A stretch of DNA of 64,000 nt from Paenibacillus vini. GTDB taxonomy: Bacteria; Bacillota; Bacilli; Paenibacillales; Paenibacillaceae. The DNA lies in contig NZ_BOSL01000019.1 in the NCBI RefSeq assembly GCF_018403325.1, positions 1 through 64,000 of the forward strand, written 5' to 3'. Positions 1-8,771 of this stretch are shown here, one piece after another. The position numbers and the translations under genes were made by a program. Numbering within the stretch: the stretch's first letter is position 1; the number at the start of each line of letters is the position of its first letter. A model generated the notes under the pieces. The model did not search any database, was not told where the DNA came from, and saw only the letters and a program-made list of their open reading frames with translations.

Positions 1-86
1 TTGAAGACCACGAGGTTGATAGGCCTGAGGTGGAAGTGCAGCAATGTATGGAGCTGACAGGTACTAATCGGTCGAGGGCTTATCCA
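1..86 (+). rRNA. 23S rRNA, 3' end (partial)
   Basis: The first 86 bases match the conserved 3' end of bacterial 23S rRNA, including the GGTACTAATCGGTCGAGG stretch near the end. The gene begins outside the window. A spacer with the usual Bacillales post-rRNA motif (GTATCCAGTTTTCAAGGA, 113-130) follows and leads directly to tRNA-Ser. No 5S rRNA sequence lies between 87 and 152. The exact 3' end is estimated from the expected pairing with the 23S 5' end, which is not visible. Confidence 0.93.
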
Positions 87-152
87 AATTTCTAATGCAA
101 ACTCAAGTTTCGTATCCAGTTTTCAAGGATTAACACCTTGAATTTATGGCTT

Positions 153-244
153 GGAGAGATACCCAAGTGGCTATAAGGGGACCCTCTGCTAAGGGGTTAG
201 ACTGCGTAAGCGGTGCGAGGGTTCGAATCCCTCTCTCTCCGCCA
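153..244 (+). tRNA. tRNA-Ser (GCT)
   Basis: Class II tRNA with acceptor GGAGAGA pairing TCTCTCC, long variable arm, anticodon stem ACCCT/GGGGT and loop CTGCTAA giving anticodon GCT. The T-loop GTTCGAATC is intact and the CCA end is encoded (242-244). It is the first tRNA after the 23S gene. Confidence 0.95.
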
Positions 245-271
245 TTTGTACAAGCTTAATATTATTAATAT

Positions 272-348
272 GGCGGTGTAGCTCAGCTGGCTAGAGCGTA
301 CGGTTCATACCCGTGAGGTCGGGGGTTCGATCCCCTCCGCCGCTACCA
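272..348 (+). tRNA. tRNA-Met (CAT), elongator type
   Basis: Acceptor GGCGGTG pairs CGCCGCT, the anticodon loop contains CAT and the CCA is encoded. The acceptor end lacks the C1:A72 mismatch features of initiator tRNA, so elongator Met is favoured. A CAT anticodon can also be lysidine-modified Ile, but the body matches the Bacillales elongator Met. Confidence 0.92.
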
Positions 349-357
349 TATTACCCA

Positions 358-433
358 GGAGGCTTAGCTCAGCTGGGAGAGCATCTGCCTTACAAGCAGA
401 GGGTCGGGGGTTCGATCCCCTCAGCCTCCACCA
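358..433 (+). tRNA. tRNA-Val (TAC)
   Basis: Acceptor GGAGGCT pairs AGCCTCC; anticodon loop CTTACAA gives TAC; T-loop GTTCGATCC; CCA encoded. It lies 9 bp after tRNA-Met. Confidence 0.95.
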
Positions 434-451
434 TTTCATATTTCACAACGT

Positions 452-527
<76 letters not shown>

Positions 528-541
528 TCTTTACCAAATGC

Positions 542-618
542 GGAGCCGTGGTGTAGAGGCCTAACATGCCTGCCTGTCACGCAGGAGACCGCGGGTTCGA
601 ATCCCGTCGGCTCCGCCA
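542..618 (+). tRNA. tRNA-Asp (GTC)
   Basis: Acceptor GGAGCCG pairs CGGCTCC; anticodon loop CTGTCAC gives GTC; CCA encoded at 616-618. The D arm reads TGGTGTAGAGGCCTAACA. Confidence 0.95.
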
Positions 619-699
619 TTTTTTACAGAATGTATATTTCCACAATGAAGTGGGAAAGTTACCAACTTAACCGCTTTATTTTTTTGACCAATTTCATAT

Positions 700-772
<73 letters not shown>

Positions 773-815
773 CTTTATGTTACTTAAGACTACGGTCTTA
801 ATGCAGCATAACCCT

Positions 816-900
816 GGAGGCTTAGTGAAGTGGCTAAACACGGCAGACTGTAAATCTGCTCTCTACGAGTTCGGTGGTTCGAATCCATCAGCCTCCACCA
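816..900 (+). tRNA. tRNA-Tyr (GTA)
   Basis: Class II tRNA with acceptor GGAGGCT pairing AGCCTCC, long variable arm, anticodon loop CTGTAAA giving GTA, and CCA encoded at the end. Confidence 0.95.
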
Positions 901-907
901 TTTTTTT

Positions 908-980
908 GAGCCATTAGCTCAGTTGGTAGAGCACCTGACTTTTAATCAGGGTGTCGAAGGTTCGAGTCCTTCATGGCTCA
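908..980 (+). tRNA. tRNA-Lys (TTT)
   Basis: Acceptor GAGCCAT pairs ATGGCTC; anticodon loop CTTTTAA gives TTT. Like tRNA-Phe it has no encoded CCA (discriminator A980 followed by TGT). It is the last tRNA before the terminator. Confidence 0.95.
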
Positions 981-985
981 TGTCA

Positions 986-1019
986 AAAAGTCGTCAACTT
1001 CGGTTGGCGGCTTTTTTAT
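986..1019 (+). terminator. Terminator of the rRNA-tRNA operon
   Basis: Stem GTCGTCAAC / GTTGGCGGC (two G-U pairs) with a TTCG loop, followed by TTTTTT. It ends the rRNA-tRNA transcript just after tRNA-Lys. Confidence 0.85.
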
Positions 1020-1078
1020 TTTACTAACATAAAAGACCGACTGACGGATCGGCGGCATTATCGTAACCCGGACAGGTT

Positions 1079-1093
1079 ATGCTAAAATAGCAT
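1079..1093 (+). promoter_or_regulatory. Perfect inverted repeat upstream of the PucR-type gene
   Basis: ATGCTA-AAA-TAGCAT, a 6+3+6 perfect palindrome about 40 bp before the start of the regulator gene at 1131. It overlaps a TATGCT that could act as a -10. An autoregulatory operator is a reasonable reading, but only position and symmetry support it. Confidence 0.3.
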
Positions 1094-1130
1094 TAATAAT
1101 CATAATTCATGGAGTGGAAGGGCAACGGGT

Positions 1131-2243
1131 ATGGAAATGAATTCGCTGAAACAACAGGTGGAGGAAATCTCGGGCATTCCTTTAACCGTGATGGAGATGG
1201 GAATGGCGGAATGGGAGTCATTAGCGGCGAAGGCTAGTGAAGTTGCCAACGGCACGCATAATGGCCTGTTACGATTGGAGAACCGGTATATTTGGTTATG
1301 GAAAAGAAAAAGTACATCGTCGGTACAAATCCTTGAAGCGGATGCGGCAAGCTTGACGGAAACCGAGGCGAAGCTTATCGGGCTATTGATAGCAGGGACG
1401 CGCGACGCTGGGAAAGCCTCGCCAGCCAAAAAAGATGAGGAGTCCCGGAGCATCGAGCTAGGTGTTTGGATTGAGGAATGTCTGGATCGCGAGGATCTGC
1501 ATGCCGCGGTACCTGAGAATATGGCCTTAAAATCCCGGTTGCAGACGCCTATGCTGCCTCTTCTCGTAAGTTGGGAGAATCGTGCCGGTCAAGGCGTAGC
1601 ATTTTCCAAGCTGTACAAATTGCTGAGGAGTTATTTCGGCGGTGACTTGCTGCTGATACCTATAAAAGAGGATTGGATGATTCTAGTAAGCGAAGCCTTA
1701 CTGACAGATCTGCGGGAAGAGAGCGAAGAAGGAGCTGACAACGAAAGGGATTTGCTCGGTGCCTTGTGCCAAGGACTTTATGAACTGATTTCAAATGAAT
1801 GGGTTGGGGGAGGCTGTCATTTAGCCGTCCACGAACTGATTTCAGGCGATCATCATATTGCCCGGGCGGCTTTGGCATTGCGGGAAACGTTAAGGATCGG
1901 ACATCTGTTCGACGTGACCGAGCATATTCATTTACCTTGGGAGCTACAATTGGAACGGTTAGTATCCAGTATTCCGGCGGAAGATCGCGAACGTTTCATT
2001 AATGAGACGAGCGGACATCAAGGTATCTTTGCGGATGAAGAAATGAGGACAACACTGGAAACCTTCTTTCAAATGGACTGCAATGTAAGCGAGACGGCAA
2101 AGCGGCTTTATATTCATCGGAATACGTTGATGTACCGGATCGACAAGATCAAACAGGAAACAGGACTGGATGTCCGGACCTTTCGTGACGCGGTATTAAT
2201 CAACCTGGAATTACTATTGTACAAAGTGACAAAAAGAGCCTAA
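1131..2243 (+). CDS. PucR/CdaR-type helix-turn-helix regulator
   Basis: A 370-residue soluble protein. The C-terminal 50 residues or so (about 316-365, CNVSETAKRLYIHRNTLMYR onward) match the PucR C-terminal HTH found in sugar-diacid (CdaR) and purine-catabolism (PucR) regulators. The N-terminal two thirds has no motif I can name, and I see no GGDEF-like catalytic residues. It is preceded by GGAGTGG at 1111-1117, and an inverted repeat lies upstream. It sits alone before the MsmX-type ATPase gene with 123 bp between them, so it could regulate carbohydrate uptake, but its target and ligand are unknown. The ATG at 1137 is an alternative start. Confidence 0.75.
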   Translation: MEMNSLKQQVEEISGIPLTVMEMGMAEWESLAAKASEVANGTHNGLLRLENRYIWLWKRKSTSSVQILEADAASLTETEAKLIGLLIAGTRDAGKASPAKKDEESRSIELGVWIEECLDREDLHAAVPENMALKSRLQTPMLPLLVSWENRAGQGVAFSKLYKLLRSYFGGDLLLIPIKEDWMILVSEALLTDLREESEEGADNERDLLGALCQGLYELISNEWVGGGCHLAVHELISGDHHIARAALALRETLRIGHLFDVTEHIHLPWELQLERLVSSIPAEDRERFINETSGHQGIFADEEMRTTLETFFQMDCNVSETAKRLYIHRNTLMYRIDKIKQETGLDVRTFRDAVLINLELLLYKVTKRA

Positions 2244-2366
2244 TGTTTTTTGTGCAGTTTGTGCATAGCGGTTTTCCGCCCGAATAGGTAATATATAAAT
2301 ATGAATTGTATCCGATTTCATTTTTAGATTAATACTCTAAAATTAACTTATTAGGAGGCCAAACCC

Positions 2367-3485
2367 ATGGCAGGCGTACGCTTAGAACACATTTATAAGA
2401 AATATGCAGGCGCAGACAAAGCAACTGTAATTGACGTAAATCTTGATATTGCTGATAAAGAATTCCTCGTATTGGTAGGACCTTCCGGTTGCGGTAAGTC
2501 GACTACCCTGCGTATGATTGCAGGTCTGGAAGAAATCTCCGAAGGTAAATTGTACATCGGCGACCGCGTCGTGAACGACGTAGCTCCTAAAGACCGCGAT
2601 ATCGCGATGGTATTCCAATCCTACGCTTTGTATCCGCATATGAACGTTTATCAAAACATGGCGTTCGGTTTGAAACTGCGTAAAGTGAAGAAAGAAGAAA
2701 TCGATCAACGCGTTCGCGAAGCAGCTAAAATTCTCGATATCGAGCATTTGCTTGATCGTAAACCAAAAGCTCTTTCCGGTGGTCAGCGTCAACGGGTAGC
2801 CTTGGGCCGCGCTATTGTCCGCGATCCACAAGTCTTCCTCATGGACGAACCACTTTCGAACTTGGATGCTAAACTGCGCGGTCAAATGCGCGCGGAAATC
2901 ACTAAGCTGGTTAAACGTCTTGAAACTACTTGCATTTACGTAACACATGACCAAACAGAAGCTATGACGATGGGTGACCGGATCGTAGTTATGCAAGACG
3001 GTATCATTCAACAAGCTGCTTCTCCTGAAGAGCTGTACAACCAACCGCAAAACATCTTCGTTGCCGGATTTATCGGATCCCCAACGATGAACTTCATCAA
3101 CGGTACGCTGGTTGAACAAAACGGTGCGGTTTACTTCCAATCCGACTTCGCAAAAGTAGAAGTACCACAAGGTAAAGCTGTAGTTCTGAAGGAAAAAGGA
3201 TATGTAAACGGTAAAGAAGTTATCATGGGCGTGCGTCCAGAAGATATCCATGAAGAGCCAATCTTCTTGGAAGGATCCCCTAACACGATCTTTACTGCAA
3301 ACGTAGACGTAACCGAGAACCTGGGTCATGAAATGTTGCTCTACTTGGCAAGCAGTTCTTCCCTGATCGCTCGCGTAGACGGACGTTCCAATACTCGCGA
3401 AGGCGACAACGTGAAATTGGCCATCGATATGAACAAAATTCATATCTTCGACAAAGAAACCGAATTGAACGTATTCTTCTCCTAA
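2367..3485 (+). CDS. msmX: Orphan multi-sugar ABC importer ATPase (MsmX/UgpC type)
   Basis: A 372-residue ABC ATPase of the carbohydrate-importer class. Walker A GPSGCGKST is at 38-46, the signature LSGGQRQR near 136, Walker B VFLMDEPLSNLDAK, the H-loop HDQTEA, and a C-terminal TOBE region with a GVRPEDI motif. AGGAGG at 2353-2358 lies 8 bp before the ATG. No permease or binding-protein gene is adjacent, and a terminator follows. In Bacillus such stand-alone ATPases (MsmX) energise several sugar importers that lack their own ATPase. The importer at 54.7-58.2 kb in this window is such a client candidate. Codon use looks like a highly expressed gene (many GTA, GAA, CGC/CGT codons). Confidence 0.9.
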   Translation: MAGVRLEHIYKKYAGADKATVIDVNLDIADKEFLVLVGPSGCGKSTTLRMIAGLEEISEGKLYIGDRVVNDVAPKDRDIAMVFQSYALYPHMNVYQNMAFGLKLRKVKKEEIDQRVREAAKILDIEHLLDRKPKALSGGQRQRVALGRAIVRDPQVFLMDEPLSNLDAKLRGQMRAEITKLVKRLETTCIYVTHDQTEAMTMGDRIVVMQDGIIQQAASPEELYNQPQNIFVAGFIGSPTMNFINGTLVEQNGAVYFQSDFAKVEVPQGKAVVLKEKGYVNGKEVIMGVRPEDIHEEPIFLEGSPNTIFTANVDVTENLGHEMLLYLASSSSLIARVDGRSNTREGDNVKLAIDMNKIHIFDKETELNVFFS

Positions 3486-3506
3486 TCGATAAGAATCGAC
3501 ATAAGA

Positions 3507-3530
3507 ACCGCCCTTCTGGGCGGTTTTTTA
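3507..3530 (+). terminator. Terminator after msmX
   Basis: Perfect 8-bp stem AACCGCCC / GGGCGGTT with loop TTCT, then TTTT. It isolates the ATPase gene from hprK. Confidence 0.9.
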
Positions 3531-3703
3531 ATTTTACTTTTTGGGGCTGTGATTGATTTACAGCGTAATTTCCTTTACGATGAATACATTGACAGGAATG
3601 AAGGATGAAGCGGATTTTTACATATTATCGCAGGCCGGGTCCGCAAGTGGGTAGGATTACCCAGTAAACTTAACGGAAGGCCATTTCGGAAAGGAAGAAC
3701 ACC

Positions 3704-4645
3704 ATGGCTAAAAAAGTAAAAGTATCCGAATTGGTTCACCAATTCGGGCTGGAGGTTGTTTCCGGGGAACAGGGGCTTAAACGGGTTATTACCGTGGATG
3801 ACTTGTATCGTCCGGGTCTTGAGATGGCTGGTTATTTCGAGTATCACCCGCCTGAGCGCGTGCAAATTCTCGGCAAAACCGAGTTGGCCTTCTATGAGAC
3901 GCTTCCTTTGGACGAACGGAAAGACCGGATGGAACGCCTATGCAGCAGCGAGGAATTGCCTTGTATCATCGTCACGAGATCTTGGGAAGTTCCGCAAGAA
4001 TTAATCGATATTAGCTCAGAGAAGAACATCCCCGTATTGCGCAGCAGTATGGCCACGACGATCCTTTCCAGCCGGATCACCAGCTTCCTGGAACGGAAAC
4101 TGGCTCCAACAGCGACGATCCATGGGGTACTCGTGGATGTTTACGGTGTCGGCATGCTGATTACCGGTACCAGCGGTATCGGGAAAAGCGAAACGGCGCT
4201 CGAATTGGTTAAACGCGGCCATCGCCTGATTGCCGATGATGCAGTGGAAATCCGTCAGACGTCGGATAATCAGCTGCACGGCTCGGCACCTGAGTTGATC
4301 CGCCATTTGCTCGAGATCCGGGGAGTAGGTATCATCAACGTAATGACCTTGTTCGGAGCCGGTGCGATCCGGAACAACAAGCGGATTACGCTGGTAGTCA
4401 GACTGGAAGCATGGCAGCAGGAGAAGCAGTACGACCGCTTGGGTCTGGACGAAGAGACCACGCGGATTATCGACACCGATGTGCCTTTGGTTACGATTCC
4501 AGTTCGCCCGGGACGAAACCTGGCGGTAATTATTGAAGTGGCCGCCATGAACTTCCGTCTGAAACGGATGGGATACAATGCCGCCCTGCAATTTACGACG
4601 AAGCTGACAGAGACGATTGCTGAAGATATCGACGATTTGGATTAG
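3704..4645 (+). CDS. hprK: HPr kinase/phosphorylase
   Basis: A 313-residue bifunctional enzyme that phosphorylates HPr (and Crh) on Ser46 with ATP or PPi and reverses it, controlling carbon catabolite repression in Firmicutes. The N-terminal domain (about 1-130) precedes a P-loop GTSGIGKS at 155-162, and the family signature [11 protein letters not shown] is at 203-213. His140 lies just ahead of the catalytic core, as in the family. It is preceded by GGAAAGGAAG. It heads the operon with lgt, ppaX and an acyltransferase, as in Bacillus subtilis. A candidate substrate, the HPr-like protein at 36669, is in the same window. Confidence 0.97.
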   Translation: MAKKVKVSELVHQFGLEVVSGEQGLKRVITVDDLYRPGLEMAGYFEYHPPERVQILGKTELAFYETLPLDERKDRMERLCSSEELPCIIVTRSWEVPQELIDISSEKNIPVLRSSMATTILSSRITSFLERKLAPTATIHGVLVDVYGVGMLITGTSGIGKSETALELVKRGHRLIADDAVEIRQTSDNQLHGSAPELIRHLLEIRGVGIINVMTLFGAGAIRNNKRITLVVRLEAWQQEKQYDRLGLDEETTRIIDTDVPLVTIPVRPGRNLAVIIEVAAMNFRLKRMGYNAALQFTTKLTETIAEDIDDLD

Positions 4646-4656
4646 GAGCGTGAATG

Positions 4657-5700
4657 ATGGGTACCTTGTTATTGAACCCGATCGCTTTTTCGATCGGTAG
4701 TCTTGAAGTACATTGGTATGGATTAATCTTAGGCTTCGGAGCTTTGATGGGGCTGGTGTTTGCCATATGGGAAGGGAAACGATTCAAAATTCCACAGGAG
4801 TTCTTCATGGACTTGCTGCTATTGGGAGTTCCTTCGGCCATCATCGCGGCACGGATCTACTTTGTAGCCTTTATGTGGGATGATTATAAGAACAACCTGC
4901 TCGATATTTTTAAAATATGGAATGGCGGTATCGCTATATATGGTGCCCTCATCGGTGCGATTATTTGTGCGGTCATCTTTACGCGTCGACGGGGTTACAA
5001 CTTCTGGCGAATCGCCGATATATGCGCGCCATCGCTCCTTATTGGCCAATTGATCGGCCGATGGGGCAACTTTGTCAATCAGGAGGCGTATGGCGGTCCG
5101 ACAACCGAGGGCTTCTTGAGCGACTATTTGCATTTACCTTCTTTTATTGTGAATCAAATGAATGTACAGGGTACCTTCCATCACCCAACCTTCTTGTATG
5201 AATCTCTATGGAACCTCGTAGGGCTGGTTATCCTGATCATTTTGCGGAGACAGAAGTTTTTGCGGGCAGGGGAATTATTCTTCTCCTATTTCATCTGGTA
5301 TTCGATCGGCCGCTTCTTTATCGAAGCGCTTAGAACGGACAGCCTGGCTTTCCAAGGCGCAGACTGGCTTGCTTCCTTCGTGAACGGATTGTGGACGCCT
5401 ATGACTTGGATGGGCTTCGAACAGGGCTATCTGGCTCCGTCTTACGGGAATGTCCGAATATCGCAATTGTTGGCTATTCTTTTCGTAGTTGTAGCTGTAG
5501 CCATGATCATCATCCGCCGCAGAACCGTAAGGGATCTGCCGCGGTACTGCGACCCGATTGTTTCAACGCGGGTAAAAGAGGTGGAGAGCCTGACTTCCGC
5601 CCCTGTACAGGAGTCCCAGACTGCGCATTCTAATGAGGCATCCGCTGTAAAAGGGGACGAAGTTATCACCGAGGAGACAAAGGAATCAACGGAGAAATAA
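4657..5700 (+). CDS. lgt: Prolipoprotein diacylglyceryl transferase
   Basis: A polytopic membrane enzyme that moves diacylglycerol from phosphatidylglycerol to the lipobox cysteine of prolipoproteins. The Lgt signature GRWGNFVNQEAYGGPT lies at about 134-149, with conserved YG, R and H residues around it and seven or so hydrophobic segments. The hydrophilic C-terminal tail (about 285-347, rich in Glu, Ser and Thr) is longer than usual. AGGAG overlaps the hprK stop; spacing favours the ATG at 4657 over the one at 4654. PotD and the sugar-binding lipoprotein in this window are likely substrates. Confidence 0.96.
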   Translation: MGTLLLNPIAFSIGSLEVHWYGLILGFGALMGLVFAIWEGKRFKIPQEFFMDLLLLGVPSAIIAARIYFVAFMWDDYKNNLLDIFKIWNGGIAIYGALIGAIICAVIFTRRRGYNFWRIADICAPSLLIGQLIGRWGNFVNQEAYGGPTTEGFLSDYLHLPSFIVNQMNVQGTFHHPTFLYESLWNLVGLVILIILRRQKFLRAGELFFSYFIWYSIGRFFIEALRTDSLAFQGADWLASFVNGLWTPMTWMGFEQGYLAPSYGNVRISQLLAILFVVVAVAMIIIRRRTVRDLPRYCDPIVSTRVKEVESLTSAPVQESQTAHSNEASAVKGDEVITEETKESTEK

Positions 5701-5715
5701 AGGAGCAACCGCTGC

Positions 5716-6372
5716 ATGATTAACACCGTATTATTTGACCTTGATGGAACTATTATCGATACTAATGAACTGATCATCTCTACGTTCATGCATGTACTGG
5801 GCAGTCATTTTCCCCAACAGCCGTATACAAGGGAACAAATCATTCCGCATATGGGAATGACGCTGGAGCAGCAGATGCAAACTTTTTCGGGGAGACAGGA
5901 AGTCGCCGATCTGGTTGCGGACTACCGTTCCTACAATGGGCTGCATCATGACGCGATGGTGCGAGAGTTTCCCCGCGTGAATGAAGTCATCAGCACGCTG
6001 CATCAACGTGGTATCAAGATGGGCGTCGTAACGACAAAAATCAGACCAACGACCCTTCGGGCACTGGAACTGTTCGGACTCAAGCAATATATGGACACGA
6101 TCGTGACGGTACAGGATGTGGAGCATCCGAAGCCGCATCCCGAGCCCGTATTAACTGCGGTGAAACAGCTGGGGGCGGATCCGTCCCGAACGCTCATGGT
6201 AGGGGACAGTGCGGCTGACATTCAGTCCGCGAAGGCGGCTGGGGTGAAGGCAGCTGGAGTTGCCTGGTCGCTGAAAGGCGCAGAAGTGTTAAGTCAATAT
6301 GATCCGGATTATATCCTGCAGGACATGACCGATTTATACGGTATGCTTGGATGGGAGTCAGTGGAAAAGTGA
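5716..6372 (+). CDS. ppaX: Pyrophosphatase PpaX (HAD family)
   Basis: A 218-residue HAD hydrolase with motif I DLDGT at 8-12 (nucleophile Asp8), motif II VTTK and motif III/IV GDSAADIQSAKAAG. In B. subtilis PpaX hydrolyses the pyrophosphate released by the phosphorylase activity of HprK, and the gene sits in the same hprK-lgt operon as here. RBS AGGAGC lies 10-15 bp before the ATG. The 3' end overlaps the next gene. Other phosphoglycolate-phosphatase-like HADs look similar, so the name leans on context. Confidence 0.9.
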   Translation: MINTVLFDLDGTIIDTNELIISTFMHVLGSHFPQQPYTREQIIPHMGMTLEQQMQTFSGRQEVADLVADYRSYNGLHHDAMVREFPRVNEVISTLHQRGIKMGVVTTKIRPTTLRALELFGLKQYMDTIVTVQDVEHPKPHPEPVLTAVKQLGADPSRTLMVGDSAADIQSAKAAGVKAAGVAWSLKGAEVLSQYDPDYILQDMTDLYGMLGWESVEK

Positions 6373-6908
6373 GAAAGGTCAAACGCTATCCGGTCGAGGG
6401 CCCAAACGCGTTATGGCAGCTCTATCGGACGGTAAGTCCGTGGAAGGGCGTCAAAAACTTCATTTTTATCCAGATCAGCAGGTATTGTCCGGTATTGTCC
6501 GTGAAAAATTGGATTTATCGAAGAATCCTCGGCATGAGAGTAGGAGAGCATACGGCCTTTGGCCTGATGGTCATGGTCGATGTATTCTATCCTGAGCTCA
6601 TCACGATCGGCCGGAACTCGGTCATCGGATATAACACGACTATTCTGGCGCATGAGTATTTGATTAAAGAGTATCGGCTCGGCGAAGTGCGGATTGGCGA
6701 TGAGGTATTGATTGGCGCCAATTCGACCATTCTGCCTGGAGTCACTATAGGTGATGGGGCTGTAGTGGCCGCCGGCTCGGTTGTGCATAAGGATGTAGCC
6801 GCAGGAACCTTCGTCGGGGGAAACCCGCTGCGGGTGCTGGAACGAAAAAGCCCCGAGGGAGCCAATAGCGGATCCGTTGAGACGGAGAAGACGTTTGACG
6901 GGGAGTAA
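6351..6908 (+). CDS. Left-handed beta-helix acyltransferase (YvoF-like)
   Basis: A 185-residue protein of the hexapeptide-repeat acetyltransferase family. Repeats of the form IGxxxxI run through about residues 85-150 (ITIGRNSVIG, VRIGDEVLIG, TIGDGAVVAAG), and VAAGSVVHKDV is a typical end of the helix. It corresponds in position to yvoF at the end of the B. subtilis hprK operon; the acceptor substrate is unknown. The ATG at 6351 overlaps ppaX by 22 bp. A GTG at 6369 forms a GTGA overlap with the ppaX stop and would give MRKVKRYPVEGPN, which I consider equally likely. Confidence 0.8.
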   Translation: MGVSGKVRKVKRYPVEGPNALWQLYRTVSPWKGVKNFIFIQISRYCPVLSVKNWIYRRILGMRVGEHTAFGLMVMVDVFYPELITIGRNSVIGYNTTILAHEYLIKEYRLGEVRIGDEVLIGANSTILPGVTIGDGAVVAAGSVVHKDVAAGTFVGGNPLRVLERKSPEGANSGSVETEKTFDGE

Positions 6909-6942
6909 CGGGCAAAGATGTTTAGACTATTAGAAATAAGAG

Positions 6943-6973
6943 AGGCCTATGCGCATTGCGCATAGGCCTTTTT
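6943..6973 (+). terminator. Terminator of the hprK operon
   Basis: Perfect 12-bp stem AGGCCTATGCGC / GCGCATAGGCCT with an ATT loop, followed by TTTT. Confidence 0.9.
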
Positions 6974-7280
6974 GAACGTCAGGTAAAAAATGTAGCAACT
7001 TACTTTCAGCATCGATTCAGCGCAAATTCAGTTTATGGGAGTAACCTATGAATCGTGGATATTGGTTACTGCGATGACTGGAATCGATAATGTAGTTCCC
7101 TAATTTTCCTGAATTAGGTATGATGGGATTAGAATTGGGATTGCGGTTTAAGGACATTTCAATATTTTCACAGCTTCATTTCAGCAGGATATAGGGTAAC
7201 TAAATGGTATTAACTTACGTCTTGTTACATCGCAGAGGTAGTTAGCATCAGAGAGCCTATGAATACTGGGAGTTGATGAC
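6974..7280. other. Intergenic region before the membrane acyltransferase
   Basis: About 300 bp without a gene I can support. It contains one small palindrome, CCTAATT-TTCCTG-AATTAGG (7099-7118), immediately followed by TATGAT (7119-7124), which could be a -10 element with an overlapping operator. A GGGAG ribosome site (7268-7272) lies just before the next GTG start. Confidence 0.4.
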
Positions 7281-8507
7281 GTGAAGTCGAAGGTCAAGGA
7301 AAGATTGCCCCAGCTGGATCTGTTTCGGGCATTCGCCATATTTTGCGTGATTCAAGTGCATGCCTCTTCGTTTGCGGCCGGGTGGCAGGCCCTGGATTCG
7401 TCCGCTTTTTACTTTTACAATTGGATGAACATCTTTTTTAGAATCGGGACAAGTTCGTTCATCTTTCTGAGCAGTTTCGTTTTGTTCTACAACTATTATG
7501 ATAAGCCTGTAAGTAAGAGCCTGATCGGTCGGTTCTATAAAAAAAGACTAACCTACATTATCCTGCCTTATTTGCTCGTATCCTTCTGTTATTTTCTTGT
7601 GGCAGTCTGGATCCAAAGGGATTTCCTCGATCATTCGGTCACGGAACTGCTTCAACTGCTGGGGATCAAGCTATTGACGGGCAGCGCATATACGCATTTA
7701 TATTTTATTTTTATTAACATTCAATTTTACATTCTGTTTCCGCTGCTGCTTTGGTTAATTCAGTTTCTAGGCAAGAGCAGGGTAGCTGTCGCATGGATTC
7801 TTCCCGCAGGACTGGCGATTCAATGGGCCTTTTTCTTTTGGAATAAATATCAGTTGGAGCTTCCCAATAAAGGGAGTTATGCTCCCTCGTATATGTCTTT
7901 TTACATGCTGGGCGCCGTGCTGGCGATTTACTTCGATAGAATCAAAGGTTGGCTGACCACAGGGTGGAAACAAGCTACCAGGCTTCAAAAGGTATTCACC
8001 TTGTCGCTATGGGGAAGCTGGTTGATCATGGCGTTTGTCGACGTGCAGCTGTACTATGGATTCCGAAAAAAACTATATTTGCCGGATACGACTACGTTTG
8101 AGCTTGTATGGAACATCCATTTGCTGCTCTCTGCGGTCGTACTGTTAAAAGGGGCCTTTCTGCTTTACCGTAAGGGCTCGGCTTTCTGGGTGAAGGCGAT
8201 GACCCGCTTGGGCCAGCTATCCTTCGCCATCTATCTGTTCCATCCGTTTGTCCTGCTGATCTACCGGAAATTCCGCAATCGTTTGGCGGGAGAGGATTTT
8301 TCGCTGGCTTATTTTTTCTTTATCATCGGCGGTTCGGTTTGCGCCTTGGTTCTGTCATGGGTGTTTGTGCAGTTCTGTTTCAAACGGCTTCCCTTCGCTT
8401 CCTGGTTCCTTGGAAATGTGCCGGATTCATTAAAGAAGAAGAAAAAGAAGATGTTGCCGGGGCAAGAAGACCACAGTTCCACCCCTACTGTAAATGTAAA
8501 TATGTAA
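7281..8507 (+). CDS. Membrane acyltransferase, acyltransferase-3 family
   Basis: A 408-residue integral membrane protein with about ten hydrophobic segments and the family's N-terminal hallmark LDLFRAFAIFCVIQVHASS (Arg16, His27). Family members O-acetylate or acylate surface polysaccharides, peptidoglycan or small molecules from the cytoplasmic side. The basic tail (KKKKKK near residue 388) is cytoplasmic by the positive-inside rule. It starts at GTG 7281 behind GGGAG. It is monocistronic with its own terminator. The substrate cannot be told from sequence. Confidence 0.85.
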   Translation: MKSKVKERLPQLDLFRAFAIFCVIQVHASSFAAGWQALDSSAFYFYNWMNIFFRIGTSSFIFLSSFVLFYNYYDKPVSKSLIGRFYKKRLTYIILPYLLVSFCYFLVAVWIQRDFLDHSVTELLQLLGIKLLTGSAYTHLYFIFINIQFYILFPLLLWLIQFLGKSRVAVAWILPAGLAIQWAFFFWNKYQLELPNKGSYAPSYMSFYMLGAVLAIYFDRIKGWLTTGWKQATRLQKVFTLSLWGSWLIMAFVDVQLYYGFRKKLYLPDTTTFELVWNIHLLLSAVVLLKGAFLLYRKGSAFWVKAMTRLGQLSFAIYLFHPFVLLIYRKFRNRLAGEDFSLAYFFFIIGGSVCALVLSWVFVQFCFKRLPFASWFLGNVPDSLKKKKKKMLPGQEDHSSTPTVNVNM

Positions 8508-8515
8508 GGAGCGAA

Positions 8516-8542
8516 GCCGGCTTGAGAACAAGCCGGTTTTTG
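8516..8542 (+). terminator. Terminator after membrane acyltransferase
   Basis: Stem CCGGCTTG / CAAGCCGG with loop AGAA and a following TTTTT. Confidence 0.88.
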
Positions 8543-8645
8543 TGTGCGAGAAAAAGAATCGGACCGGCCATGACATTCTATAATTTTCCTAATATACTAG
8601 GAGTACAGTTCGTTCCGGCATCGCCGGGACAAGCCTAAGCAGGCG

Positions 8646-8675
8646 TTGACGGTTCTGGAGCAAGTATGATAAGAT
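8646..8675 (+). promoter_or_regulatory. Candidate sigma-A promoter of the his operon
   Basis: TTGACG (8646-8651), an 18-bp spacer and TAAGAT (8670-8675), about 90 bp before hisZ. A T-box leader (AGGGTGGNACCGCG) was sought here and is not present. Confidence 0.35.
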
Positions 8676-8771
8676 ATGCCATATTCTTTAATTTGGTAGT
8701 ATGGTAGCACTTTAATATGATAAAGAAAACTTCGAGATGAAAAAGTAACTCTATGTGGTGAGGTGAGCGTT

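Noticed and set aside
2382-3443. 353-codon open frame on the minus strand, antisense to msmX
   Set aside because: It is created by the codon bias of the highly expressed ATPase gene; the product has no recognisable motif, is rich in Phe, Val and Arg, and no ribosome site precedes it.
3531-3703. Riboswitch or promoter element before hprK
   Set aside because: Nothing beyond a ribosome site could be supported.
8543-8762. T-box or his attenuator before hisZ
   Set aside because: No AGGGTGGNACCGCG motif, no His-rich leader peptide and no terminator were found.
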